Positions 8,625-15,818 of a stretch of 64,000 nucleotides of DNA are shown here, piece after piece. The DNA is taken from positions 62,001-126,000 of the forward strand of contig JASFYT010000020.1 of NCBI GenBank assembly GCA_045047085.1, given 5' to 3'. Made by a program: the position numbers and the translations under genes. Source of the DNA: GCA-2401155 sp045047085 (lineage in GTDB: Bacteria; Pseudomonadota; Alphaproteobacteria; Rhizobiales; Rhizobiaceae). The notes under the pieces were generated by a model that saw only the letters and a program-made list of their open reading frames with translations, was not told where the DNA came from and did not search any database. How positions within the stretch are numbered: position 1 is the stretch's first letter; every line of letters begins with the position of its first letter.

Positions 8625-9170
8625 CTAACCAAGTCGTGAAATTGTACTTTTAGAAACATTAAACACGCCCGCAATCTCTTTCAGGCTCTTGCCAGCAATT
8701 CGCATTTTAACAGCCTCGGCCTGCTGTCGTGGGGTGAGGGTGGGTTTACGGCCTAAATGAGCGCCACGCTCTTTTGCCCGCTTTCTGCCATCGCTAGCTT
8801 GCGTTAAACGGCGCTGACGGTCGTCCTCAGCAATTGCTGACCATATTCCAAGCATGGCTTTGCCCATCGGGGTAGTGAGGTCTAAGTAATCTCGGTCGAG
8901 CACTTTAATCATGGCCTGACGCTTGCCAATCTCGGCAATAATTTGCAAGCCATCCGTATAAGAGCGTGTAGCTCTATCCCATTCGGCCACAATCAATATG
9001 TCTTTTTCCTGAAGGGCAGATATTGCTTTCTGAAGCTGTGGCCGTTGGCGAGTATCTTTCCCGCTAGCTTTTTCAGAATATATCTACTCGCACCCCTCGA
9101 CCTCCAAAGCGACAAGTTGGCGGTCAAGATTTTGTTGTTTGGTGCTAACCCGTGCATATCCGATTTTCAT
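8625..9170 (-). pseudogene. Serine recombinase (resolvase/invertase), interrupted by amber codon 29
   Basis: Read from ATG 9170, the frame begins MKIGYARVSTKQQNLDRQL, with the catalytic serine of the resolvase family at residue 9. TAG then appears at codon 29 (9084-9086), after which the same frame continues as IYSEKASGKDTRQRPQL and runs uninterrupted to 8625. The C-terminal end is the usual Hin-type helix-turn-helix (LKEIAGVFNVSKSTISR). Total length would be 181 residues, normal for the family, so a single base change (probably CAG or AAG to TAG) is the only lesion. An ATG at 8996 gives only the catalytically incomplete C-terminal part. Confidence 0.85.
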
Positions 9171-9525
9171 AGGTCAATTATGCAACGGACTTATGCAAAC
9201 GCCAAGCAATTGATTTTATAGAGGGTAGGGGAGTGTTGCAAAAGTTAAGACTTTTGAGAACCCTTGCAAGCTTTTAAACCAACAGTTCCATAATACACGT
9301 TATCAAATTTGCAATCTTGAAATAAGCCATTATTGCCATAACTTAACAATACAATATATAGGGTTTTGCCGACCCGATGGGGACGTTCCACACAAAACCT
9401 TTTATAGACACTGGAACAATTGGCTGGCTGGAATGGATCTATCGTGGCTATGAGCGGTATGACCTTCGAACTGAACACACCGCACGGGCGTTAATTTGCT
9501 ATCTAACATTTTTTTTACCGCCTAC
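9171..9525. other. Intergenic stretch within the element, no clear gene
   Basis: About 355 bases between the broken recombinase and the VPLPA gene. A plus-strand frame near 9379 encodes a peptide containing GWLEWIYRGYERYDL, which might be the tail of a lost gene. A minus-strand frame at 9245-9478 has no recognisable feature. No RNA gene was seen. Confidence 0.4.
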
Positions 9526-9554
9526 AAAAAAAGGCGATCCCAAAGGATCGCCTT
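9526..9554 (-). terminator. Rho-independent terminator of the VPLPA-CTERM gene
   Basis: On the minus strand GGCGATCC (9545-9552 side) and its complement at 9533-9540 form a perfect 8-bp stem with loop TTTG, extended by two A-T pairs and followed by a run of seven T. It lies 22 bases after the stop of the gene ending at 9577. Confidence 0.85.
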
Positions 9555-9576
9555 GAATTGAATATTTGAGCTTGAA

Positions 9577-10302
9577 TTAACCAGCCTTACGCTTTCTGCG
9601 CCAGCCTACTAGTCCCATAACAGCTAACCCTGTACCTAAAAGTGGTAGGGCAGCGGGAACAGGAACTGCTGAGACTGAACCATATTGAGCTTTGACTGAA
9701 TCAATAGCCGTGGTATGGAAACCAGTAAAGCCCAATGATAAGTTTCGACCAGTTGATATTCTGAGTTGATCAAATCCAGTAACATCAGACCAGCCAAAAA
9801 TTGCAGGCAAGCTGGCAATGTTAAATATAATCCCAGAACTCACTGAACTCCCATTAACGAATGTCTCCCACACCAGATCATCCAGGCCACTAGGGCCATG
9901 TCCAGTTCCAAGTATTAGTTCCAATCCATTGAATAAATTGCTTCCGGTAGCTGTGATGTCAAAATATCCATTGGTACCAGTTCCATACAGGTAATTTCCA
10001 CTAAATTGTGTAGGTCCAGAGAAAAAACCTGAATGACCGCCACACCCAGCGTAACCACAGCCATTGTTGCTAAAACTTGTATTGGTTCTTGAAAAAGAAA
10101 TGCCATCTTCAACATATGGATTGCCATTTAGGCTTGCCTGATTTTCAAAATCCGCCGAAGCGCTCACGGTTGTAACAGCTGATCCAGCACCTGTTGAACT
10201 TATTGTACCTATTGTAACAGCATTTGCACTTGATACACCTGCCAAGAAGCCAATGCTTCCAACAATTGCGGCAATAACTGCACTTTTTCTATTTTCAAAC
10301 AC
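9577..10302 (-). CDS. VPLPA-CTERM exported protein (exosortase-type sorting signal)
   Basis: Exported protein of 241 residues. It has an N-terminal signal peptide (hydrophobic core AAIVGSIGFLAGVSSANA) and a C-terminal tripartite anchor: AVPVPAALPLLG, then a transmembrane stretch LAVMGLVG, then WRRKRKAG. This is the VPLPA/PEP-CTERM type sorting signal processed by exosortases in Gram-negative bacteria. The middle is rich in Gly, Ser, Asn and Thr, with a Cys-pair region NNGCGYAGCGG, and looks like a beta-sandwich carbohydrate- or matrix-type domain (inference). No exosortase gene is present in the window. It has its own terminator and lies inside the tRNA-Trp element. Confidence 0.8.
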   Translation of the reverse strand: MFENRKSAVIAAIVGSIGFLAGVSSANAVTIGTISSTGAGSAVTTVSASADFENQASLNGNPYVEDGISFSRTNTSFSNNGCGYAGCGGHSGFFSGPTQFSGNYLYGTGTNGYFDITATGSNLFNGLELILGTGHGPSGLDDLVWETFVNGSSVSSGIIFNIASLPAIFGWSDVTGFDQLRISTGRNLSLGFTGFHTTAIDSVKAQYGSVSAVPVPAALPLLGTGLAVMGLVGWRRKRKAG

Positions 10303-10651
10303 TTATTTATCTCTCCTAACTTAATTTGCACAATTATTCACTTTGCCTAGAAGCCAGAACAGCGTTGAATAAATAAGCCTTTGCAATAATAGCTCATCAG
10401 AAAAATGAATCAGTGAGCATTAAGAATGTATTAAGGCCATAGTCAAGTTTCCTGATATGTTTACGGTGTAAGCCCAATTCAGTGGGGGAGGATTATTACC
10501 CCTGAATTGGACCATACTGTTACCTGCGCCCCAAGTGCCTCCGCATCGTATCATAGATGGAATTGATATTCCAAAATGGACAATATTTCCACTTGCTGTT
10601 GTATCAGTACTCGCTTTATTTAAGTTCCGAAAACCGTAGGAAAAAAACAAA
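10303..10651. other. Low-information stretch between VPLPA gene and TA pair 2
   Basis: It contains the upstream region of the VPLPA gene. A 93-codon minus-strand frame (10420-10701) starts inside the ParE2 coding region and has no recognisable domain. I judge it non-coding or a remnant. Confidence 0.4.
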
Positions 10652-10951
10652 TTATCCAAATACGGCGGGTATATCCCTCGAACCATGCAACACCCTGACA
10701 ATTAGCAATCTTTCAGGTTCATCAATATAGAAAATTACATAATCCCGAAAAACCAAAACCCTCAAACCTTCTTGCAGATCACCTCTCGCAACACCCATTT
10801 GTGGAAATGCGACAAGCGGAACCATTTTCTCACTTAGAAGTTCAATGAACCTATCGGCTCTTTCTGGTGTGTCTTCAGCAATATGAAACCAAATTGAAAT
10901 TAGATCGTTCTTGGCTTCATCGGTTAGGGTTGGTTTTGTTGAGCGGCTAAT
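10652..10951 (-). CDS. ParE-family toxin of TA pair 2, apparent ATT start
   Basis: A clean 99-codon ParE/RelE frame directly overlapping the antitoxin end. Recognisable parts are LTDEAKNDLISIWFHIAED, the LVAFPQMGVARGDL segment, and strands LRVLVFRDYVIFYID and LIVRVLHGSRDIP, which align with toxin 1. The frame has no ATG, GTG or TTG before residue 43. The only plausible initiator is ATT at 10949-10951, spaced correctly behind GGGGGAAAG. In-frame TGA codons lie just upstream, so the protein cannot start much earlier. It may be translated at low level by coupling to the antitoxin, or it may have lost its ATG. Confidence 0.7.
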   Translation of the reverse strand: MSRSTKPTLTDEAKNDLISIWFHIAEDTPERADRFIELLSEKMVPLVAFPQMGVARGDLQEGLRVLVFRDYVIFYIDEPERLLIVRVLHGSRDIPAVFG

Positions 10952-11199
10952 TTTTCTTTCCCCCGTTTTATAATTTCGTCAGGGTCAAACTCTGACACTC
11001 TGCCTGCCTTAATATCGGCCATCCCTTTTTGAATTTCAGAACGCAATTCCTCAAACTTAATCTGACGTAGCTTTTCGTTATCTTCCAAAAGGCGCAAACC
11101 AGCCCGCACAACCTCGCTGGCATTGTTGTATCTGCCCTCGTGTACAAGCTCTTTTATCAAACCCTCAAACCGTTCTCCTACTGCATAACTTGCTGGCAT
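10924..11199 (-). CDS. parD: ParD-family antitoxin of TA pair 2
   Basis: Antitoxin of 91 residues of the CC2985/ParD type: an N-terminal ribbon-helix-helix region (ASYAVGERFEGLIKELVHEG, then NNASEVVRAGLRLLED) and an acidic/basic C-terminal helix. It overlaps the toxin frame by 28 bases if the toxin starts at ATT 10951. A perfect palindrome lies 36 bases upstream. It is a second, divergent ParDE pair on the same element, with low identity to pair 1. Confidence 0.85.
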   Translation of the reverse strand: MPASYAVGERFEGLIKELVHEGRYNNASEVVRAGLRLLEDNEKLRQIKFEELRSEIQKGMADIKAGRVSEFDPDEIIKRGKEKLAAQQNQP

Positions 11200-11234
11200 C
11201 GGCCAATCTCCTATTTCATATCTTTATAGGATTA

Positions 11235-11249
11235 TATCACATAGTGATA
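11235..11249 (-). promoter_or_regulatory. Palindromic operator before TA pair 2
   Basis: TATCAC-ATA-GTGATA is a perfect 15-bp interrupted palindrome in an AT-rich promoter-like region just before the antitoxin start. It is the expected position for autorepression by the ParD-ParE complex. Confidence 0.5.
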
Positions 11250-11256
11250 ATAATTA

Positions 11257-11445
11257 TCAAATATTATCTGACCATAAGTCATTTCTGGTTTCACCCCTGA
11301 AACCCTGACCCGCTGGCGAAGTGTAAGGGTATCCCAACGGGTTGTCTTGTGGATAGCCTGTGGAACAATTCCAGAGCGCACCGATTCCGAGAAGCCAAGC
11401 AACGATAGTCCGCAATATTTTTCGGCTTGTCGTTTTGTTAGGCAT
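11257..11445 (-). CDS. Small membrane-anchored protein, phage-like context
   Basis: A 62-residue frame starting MPNKTTSRK, with one hydrophobic segment (ILRTIVAWLLGIGALW) followed by CSTGYPQDNP. Its ATG overlaps the stop of the upstream gene (GATGCCTAA), so the two are coupled. The hydrophobic segment could be a signal anchor or a lipoprotein-like leader. Size, coupling and position suggest a phage accessory or lysis-region protein, but I do not recognise the family. Confidence 0.45.
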   Translation of the reverse strand: MPNKTTSRKILRTIVAWLLGIGALWNCSTGYPQDNPLGYPYTSPAGQGFRGETRNDLWSDNI

Positions 11446-11752
11446 CTTCCATGTGACCAAATAGGCGACCTTCATCGAAAGCTTGATATAAGGCTTCTTC
11501 TATATCGTTCTCTCTCAGTGCTTCTACTGGTTCGGTGTTGGTGAATGGGAGAGGCTTTGGTTCTTTCAATCCGTCATGATCGCTCTTGACATAACTCTCA
11601 AGCGTCCCTTTTTGTCTTTCAATTTCCAACCGTTCCATTTTCTCATAAATGGCGGTGTAAGCATTAAAAGTAACTCGATAAGCGGCACAAGGCTCCGCTC
11701 CATCTAGTGCCATGCAATCGGGCAAAATTGATTTGCTTAGTTTCTCTCCCAT
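11438..11752 (-). CDS. Small hypothetical protein, phage-like context
   Basis: A soluble, charged protein of about 104 residues, with a central predicted helix (YEKMERLEIERQKGTLESY) and an acidic C-terminal half. The ATG at 11752 overlaps the stop of a preceding truncated frame as TGATG, and its own stop overlaps the next gene. The chain of overlapping genes looks like part of a phage or plasmid operon cut off at its 5' side. No family is recognised. Confidence 0.5.
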   Translation of the reverse strand: MGEKLSKSILPDCMALDGAEPCAAYRVTFNAYTAIYEKMERLEIERQKGTLESYVKSDHDGLKEPKPLPFTNTEPVEALRENDIEEALYQAFDEGRLFGHMEDA

Positions 11753-11835
11753 CACTTCACCTCGCTTACATTGACCCGAACCGCTCTAAAGCCTTTTCGG
11801 TAGGTACGTTTCCAGCCCTGCATGGTGGTTTCGCC
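11752..11835 (-). pseudogene. C-terminal stub of an unidentified gene
   Basis: The frame ending in TGA at 11752 encodes a basic tail containing MQGWKRTYRKGFRAV and ending VNVSEVK. Upstream it runs straight into the antisense of the integrase fragment at 11836, where homology begins abruptly. The gene was therefore cut by the recombination that brought in the integrase fragment. A 23-codon peptide from ATG 11823 is also possible. Confidence 0.4.
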
Positions 11836-12039
11836 ATTGTTCGACGTACTTGGCGAGAAAAATATGCGCGCGAGCATAAAAGAGAAAAGTCTAGGTAAGG
11901 CGAAGGACGCCGTTGAGGACTGGTATTTCCAACTGTTGGACAAAGATCGTCACGGCGATATTCTTGGTGAGAAAACGTTCATGGAAGCTTCTGATCGTTT
12001 TGAGCATGAGCATGAAGTTCTAACCGAGGGTGAACGAAA
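11836..12039 (+). pseudogene. Truncated second copy of the integrase 5' region
   Basis: These 204 bases match 6849-7052 of the intact integrase with about ten substitutions (counted by eye) and no gaps. The copy covers the frame-change site through residues KTFMEA...LTEGERN, then similarity ends abruptly. The five-A run that separates the two frames in the main integrase is identical here, although the heptamer reads GAGAAAA. Both edges are sharp, so this is a recombination remnant of a related element in the same orientation. Confidence 0.85.
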
Positions 12040-12225
12040 TGCGAGTCGGGGCAAATACCCCGTGATCGAATACATCGCCTGTGACAAGCATTGAATCAAA
12101 TATCGGGGATTTATGCAGTAATTATAGGTGCCATGTTACTGAATACATAATTTATTTGGATATAATTAACCATTTTGGGCTCTCTAGTAGGTGTGCTATC
12201 CGCATTGCAGAGTCGGAACCCAAGA

Positions 12226-13791
12226 ATGAATTCCAAGTTTGGAACAACAAATAAACTTGTTGATGAACAGCTTCCGCTGGATATCTATAAATCGGTAGTG
12301 AAGTCGTTGTTTGACGATCAGGTTTCTTTGATAATAGGCATGGTCACACTGGCGATTGCACCTTTGGTATTGTTCGTCAAAACCGATGATACTAATCAGT
12401 TGTGGTTCTCATGCCTGTTTGCAGCACTTGGCACCTGCAGGTTAGTCGTGACCTTTCTGTTTATGAAACACGACAATGAACTTTCTAGCCGTGCCAGCCT
12501 GAATTATTGGGAAAACCGCTACGCTATTGCGGGCAGCATCTACATTGGGGCAATCGGTTGCTGGTTCCTTTACGGCTTTGCTGTTTCCGATGATGCTTTT
12601 GTGCATATGTTGTCAATCTCGACCTTCCTATCATATCTCATTGGCACGATTGGCCGAAATTTTGGCAGTAGCAAAGTGATTTGGCAGCAAGTAATAGTTT
12701 CCAGTGTTCCAATTTTGATTGCGTTGACGGTGTTTGGCACGGCTTATCATGTCGCACTGGCTGCTTTTCTTGTGCCGTTTTTCATATCAATTTGGGTGAT
12801 ATCGGCTCGTTTACGGCAAATACTATTTGGGGCCGTTATTTCTGCCCATGAGCAAAAGATAAACGCCAATAATGTAACTTTCTTGAATGAGGGTATGCGT
12901 ATCAATGAAAACAGCAACAATGAATTGTTTCATCAGTTGCATAAAACCTCACATTCATTGAAATCAACCATGAAAGAAATCAGCACTTCCTCAAAAGACC
13001 TGTCTGAGCGAACGGAAAAGCAGGCAGCATTCGTGGAAAGAACCGCAGCAGCATTGAAGCAAATTACGTCTGCTGTGAACACCTCCACAGGGCGGGCAGA
13101 GGAAGCGGGAATGTTGGTATCCAAAACCAAAGAGAACGCAGAACATTCGGGAGTTGTGGTGGAGACGGCTGTCGAGGCCATGGGGCGGATCGAAACCTCG
13201 TCCAGAGAGATTGCAAAAATTATTGGGGTGATTGATGAGATTTCCGCCACAACCAATTTACTTGCCCTCAATGCAGGTATTGAAGCGGCGCGGGCAGGCG
13301 ATGCTGGATTGGGCTTTGCGATTGTCGCGCAAGAAGTTCGCAACCTCTCACAACGTACAGCAAGTGCTGCAAAAGAAATACAAAACTTAGTTACAACTTC
13401 CGGCAGAGAGGTGAAAAACGGTGTAAATCTGGTTAACAATACTGGAGAAGCACTCAAAGTAATTGTTACACAGGTCCAGCAAATCAACGAACATGTTACC
13501 GCAATTGTTGAAGCAGCCCATGAACAATCGGCGGGTCTTACGGAAATTGACGGCTCCATCAAACTGATTGATGAAGGAACCAAGCAAAATGCCAGCATGG
13601 CCGAGCATTCAGATGCATCAAGTCAGACCCTTGCGAAAAATGTGAAAAATATCAACGATATGCTAAATGCATTCGAAATTTCAAAGAGGAATGGTGCAGG
13701 ACACCAGCAAAGCTCGTTCTCCGGGCAAGAGCAAACAGATACAAGAAATAATACAGATATGGCAACCTTGATTGGCGCTAAGGCCGCATAA
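12226..13791 (+). CDS. Methyl-accepting chemotaxis protein with integral membrane sensor
   Basis: Chemoreceptor of about 521 residues from ATG 12226 (an upstream TTG at 12175 is less likely). The N-terminal half holds about six hydrophobic segments (for example LIIGMVTLAIAPLVLFV and ALAAFLVPFFISIWVI) and no large periplasmic domain. The C-terminal half is a coiled-coil signalling domain, with the conserved hairpin TNLLALNAGIEAARAG near residue 345, which binds CheA/CheW. No HAMP domain is obvious and there is no C-terminal CheR-docking pentapeptide. No che genes are nearby, so it is an orphan receptor. It may sense a membrane or redox-linked signal, as the input is buried in the membrane (inference). 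Confidence 0.9.
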   Translation: MNSKFGTTNKLVDEQLPLDIYKSVVKSLFDDQVSLIIGMVTLAIAPLVLFVKTDDTNQLWFSCLFAALGTCRLVVTFLFMKHDNELSSRASLNYWENRYAIAGSIYIGAIGCWFLYGFAVSDDAFVHMLSISTFLSYLIGTIGRNFGSSKVIWQQVIVSSVPILIALTVFGTAYHVALAAFLVPFFISIWVISARLRQILFGAVISAHEQKINANNVTFLNEGMRINENSNNELFHQLHKTSHSLKSTMKEISTSSKDLSERTEKQAAFVERTAAALKQITSAVNTSTGRAEEAGMLVSKTKENAEHSGVVVETAVEAMGRIETSSREIAKIIGVIDEISATTNLLALNAGIEAARAGDAGLGFAIVAQEVRNLSQRTASAAKEIQNLVTTSGREVKNGVNLVNNTGEALKVIVTQVQQINEHVTAIVEAAHEQSAGLTEIDGSIKLIDEGTKQNASMAEHSDASSQTLAKNVKNINDMLNAFEISKRNGAGHQQSSFSGQEQTDTRNNTDMATLIGAKAA

Positions 13792-14287
13792 TAAATCTAT
13801 GTGCCCAATCGAAAATTAATTTGAAAATTGCAATTGCTAACTTTTGGTAAGCTTGAAAAGGTTCATGAATATCTCAAAGGTCCGCATTGCCACTTTTAAG
13901 TGCTCTCTCGTGTCATAATCGCATAGGTGCATTTCGGATACAAAAAAACGCTCCAGTAACCTGAGACTGTAATGCTTCGGGATGTTAATTCAAAAAAGTG
14001 GTAACGCCCCTTTCGGCGGCGCTTCACTTACCTGTCGGGCAGTGGGTGCAAAACGGGAGGCTGCAGCGCATTTGATCAACCAGTATCAATTGAGCCAGCG
14101 GTGCACAGCCCGGTAGGCAATCCAGAGTATCACTTAAAGGGGTGCGTGAAGTTTTGGCGGTGGATCGTCGACTATCCGGTGTCGATCCAAACGATACGAC
14201 AATTTTGAACAACGCGAGGACATTTACAGGAACCACAAGAAATTACGGCATATATCCTAAGGGAAAATGTTCGACTATTTCTGCAAC
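13792..14287. other. Gene-poor stretch with IS remnant
   Basis: About 500 bases between the chemoreceptor and the EamA gene. The only recognisable content is a short IS3-type transposase remnant near 14042-14116. A 70-codon minus-strand frame (14024-14236) has no domain features. Confidence 0.4.
14042..14116 (+). pseudogene. Remnant of an IS3-family transposase (OrfB start region)
   Basis: One plus-strand frame reads VGAKREAAAHLINQYQLSQR, then CTAR and a stop. This resembles the start of IS3-group OrfB proteins (…AKREAV.HL…..LSERRACR…). Stops surround it in all frames, no inverted repeats were found, and the rest of the element is gone. The match is short and made from memory of the family. 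Confidence 0.35.
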
Positions 14288-15151
14288 TTATTGAGAGGCT
14301 GATCGGAGAGCATATTGTCCGACGAAAACGCTGCCTAAAATAATAATCATGCCGATTGCTTGCATCCAACTCAGCGTTTCATTCAGGATGAACCAGCCCA
14401 GGAGTGTCGCACTAAGTGGGCTGAGGAAGCCTAGGATCGAGACTGCAGATGGTTGCAGCAATTTGATCCCCCTTAGCCAGATTACATATGTAAGCCCTGC
14501 GCCGATGAGGCCCAGATAGGCCAGTCCGACGGCATTCATACCTGTTAAGCTGGAAAGCTCGGTCGTGGCAAATGGCGCGAACGGGACTAACAATAATCCT
14601 CCTGCCGTCAATTGCCATGCTGTGAAGGTCAATGCTGACACAGGTGGTTGCCATTTGCGACTAAGAACGGTGCCAAGCGCCATTGATGCCGATCCAAGAA
14701 TGCCAGCGATAACGCCGAGCATGTCCAGTTCAGCTTCGGGTGTTAGTATCAACAAGGCTACACCCACCACGCCTGTCATGACGGCAAAAATTGAAAGTGC
14801 CTTTATCGGCGTCCCCAAAAGGCCGCGCGCTGCGAAAATCACGACAAAGGGCTGCAAGGCTCCCATGATCGCCGCCACGCCACCGGGCAATCGGTATGCA
14901 GCAACAAATAGTAACGTCCAGAATATCGAAAAGTTCAATGCGCCCAGCGCAAACATTTTGGGTATCCACATCCCGCTGGGGAGTTGTCGTACCATCACCA
15001 ACAACAAAAGCCCTGCGGGCAGAGCGCGTAGCAATGAAATCGTCAATGGGTCGAGATTAGGCAGCATTTGTGTCGCAATAATATAGCTGCTTCCCCAGAT
15101 GATAGGAGCAAGGGCGGTCAGAAAAACGTCGCTGGTTCGAGGCATGTTCAA
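14288..15151 (-). CDS. EamA/DMT-family exporter
   Basis: Inner-membrane exporter of 287 residues with ten predicted transmembrane segments in two EamA repeats. Typical marks are PIIWGSSYIIATQML at the N-terminus and LSPLSATLLGWFILNETLSW in the second repeat. Members export amino acids, metabolites or drugs. It is divergent from a MarR regulator, with two palindromic operators in the shared 77-base space, so it is probably derepressed by a compound it exports. Confidence 0.85.
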   Translation of the reverse strand: MNMPRTSDVFLTALAPIIWGSSYIIATQMLPNLDPLTISLLRALPAGLLLLVMVRQLPSGMWIPKMFALGALNFSIFWTLLFVAAYRLPGGVAAIMGALQPFVVIFAARGLLGTPIKALSIFAVMTGVVGVALLILTPEAELDMLGVIAGILGSASMALGTVLSRKWQPPVSALTFTAWQLTAGGLLLVPFAPFATTELSSLTGMNAVGLAYLGLIGAGLTYVIWLRGIKLLQPSAVSILGFLSPLSATLLGWFILNETLSWMQAIGMIIILGSVFVGQYALRSASQ

Positions 15152-15162
15152 CTTTCAAAAAT

Positions 15163-15208
15163 TTATCTTGATATCGAGATAACTAGATAAAACCTTGACG
15201 TCAAGATA
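15163..15208. promoter_or_regulatory. Two MarR-type palindromic operators
   Basis: Site 1, TTATCTTGATATCGAGATAA (15163-15182), is a near-perfect palindrome. Site 2, centred on the perfect palindrome CTTGACGTCAAG (15194-15205), continues as ATAA. Both fit the shared core ATCTTGA-NN-TCAAGAT, with centres 27 bp apart. They sit between the divergent exporter and MarR genes, the standard place for autorepression. Confidence 0.75.
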
Positions 15209-15228
15209 AAAATGGATTTAATCAAAAC

Positions 15229-15714
15229 ATGGATGGAATCGAAAAAATACAAGCGCAGTGGGCGAAGCAACGTCCTGACTTGGACACTGAACCGATGGCA
15301 CTCATTGGCCGATTGGTGCGGATTTCCAATCACATGGTTCAGGAAATGAGTGCGACATTTGCAAGACACGGATTGACCGGTGCAGGCTTTGACGTGTTGG
15401 CAACGCTGCTAAGGTCAGGTCCGCCCCATGCGTTGACACCGAACCAGTTGCTAGAAACGATGATGGTCACTTCTGGAACAATGACCAATCGTATTGATCA
15501 GCTTGAAAAAGACGGATTGGTTATACGAGTGCGCAACCCAGACGACAAACGAAGTGTCTCAATTGCATTAACACAAAAAGGGAAAAAGCTGATCGATGTT
15601 GCGGTCACCGCACATGTAGAAACGCAAAAACGGATTGTTTCGACATATTCAAACAGCGAGCAGGCGGCACTTAATGGGTTGTTGAAAATATACCTGACAA
15701 GACGAGCCGATTGA
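15229..15714 (+). CDS. MarR-family transcriptional regulator
   Basis: Winged-helix regulator of 161 residues. The recognition region is LTPNQLLETMMVTSGTMTNR and the wing is VRNPDDKRSVSIALTQKGK, both typical MarR. It lies divergent to an EamA exporter. The two palindromes between them are its likely binding sites, so a ligand exported by the transporter would release repression. The ligand is unknown. Confidence 0.9.
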   Translation: MDGIEKIQAQWAKQRPDLDTEPMALIGRLVRISNHMVQEMSATFARHGLTGAGFDVLATLLRSGPPHALTPNQLLETMMVTSGTMTNRIDQLEKDGLVIRVRNPDDKRSVSIALTQKGKKLIDVAVTAHVETQKRIVSTYSNSEQAALNGLLKIYLTRRAD

Positions 15715-15818
15715 GTGCAGGCTCTTTATGCCATAAAGGCAAGAACAGAGTATTGTTCATTTTTTTGGCCCTCTAGAAATCAAGCATTTTGTGAGTGTGA
15801 AATGGCGAAATCTTTTGG

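Noticed and set aside
9245..9478. 77-codon minus-strand frame between the recombinase and VPLPA genes
   Set aside because: No ribosome-binding site, no domain, and an equally plausible peptide on the opposite strand.
10420..10701. 93-codon minus-strand frame
   Set aside because: It begins inside the ParE2 coding region in another frame, lacks a recognisable domain and has low-complexity composition.
14024..14236. 70-codon minus-strand frame
   Set aside because: It overlaps the IS3-like remnant on the other strand and has no protein features.
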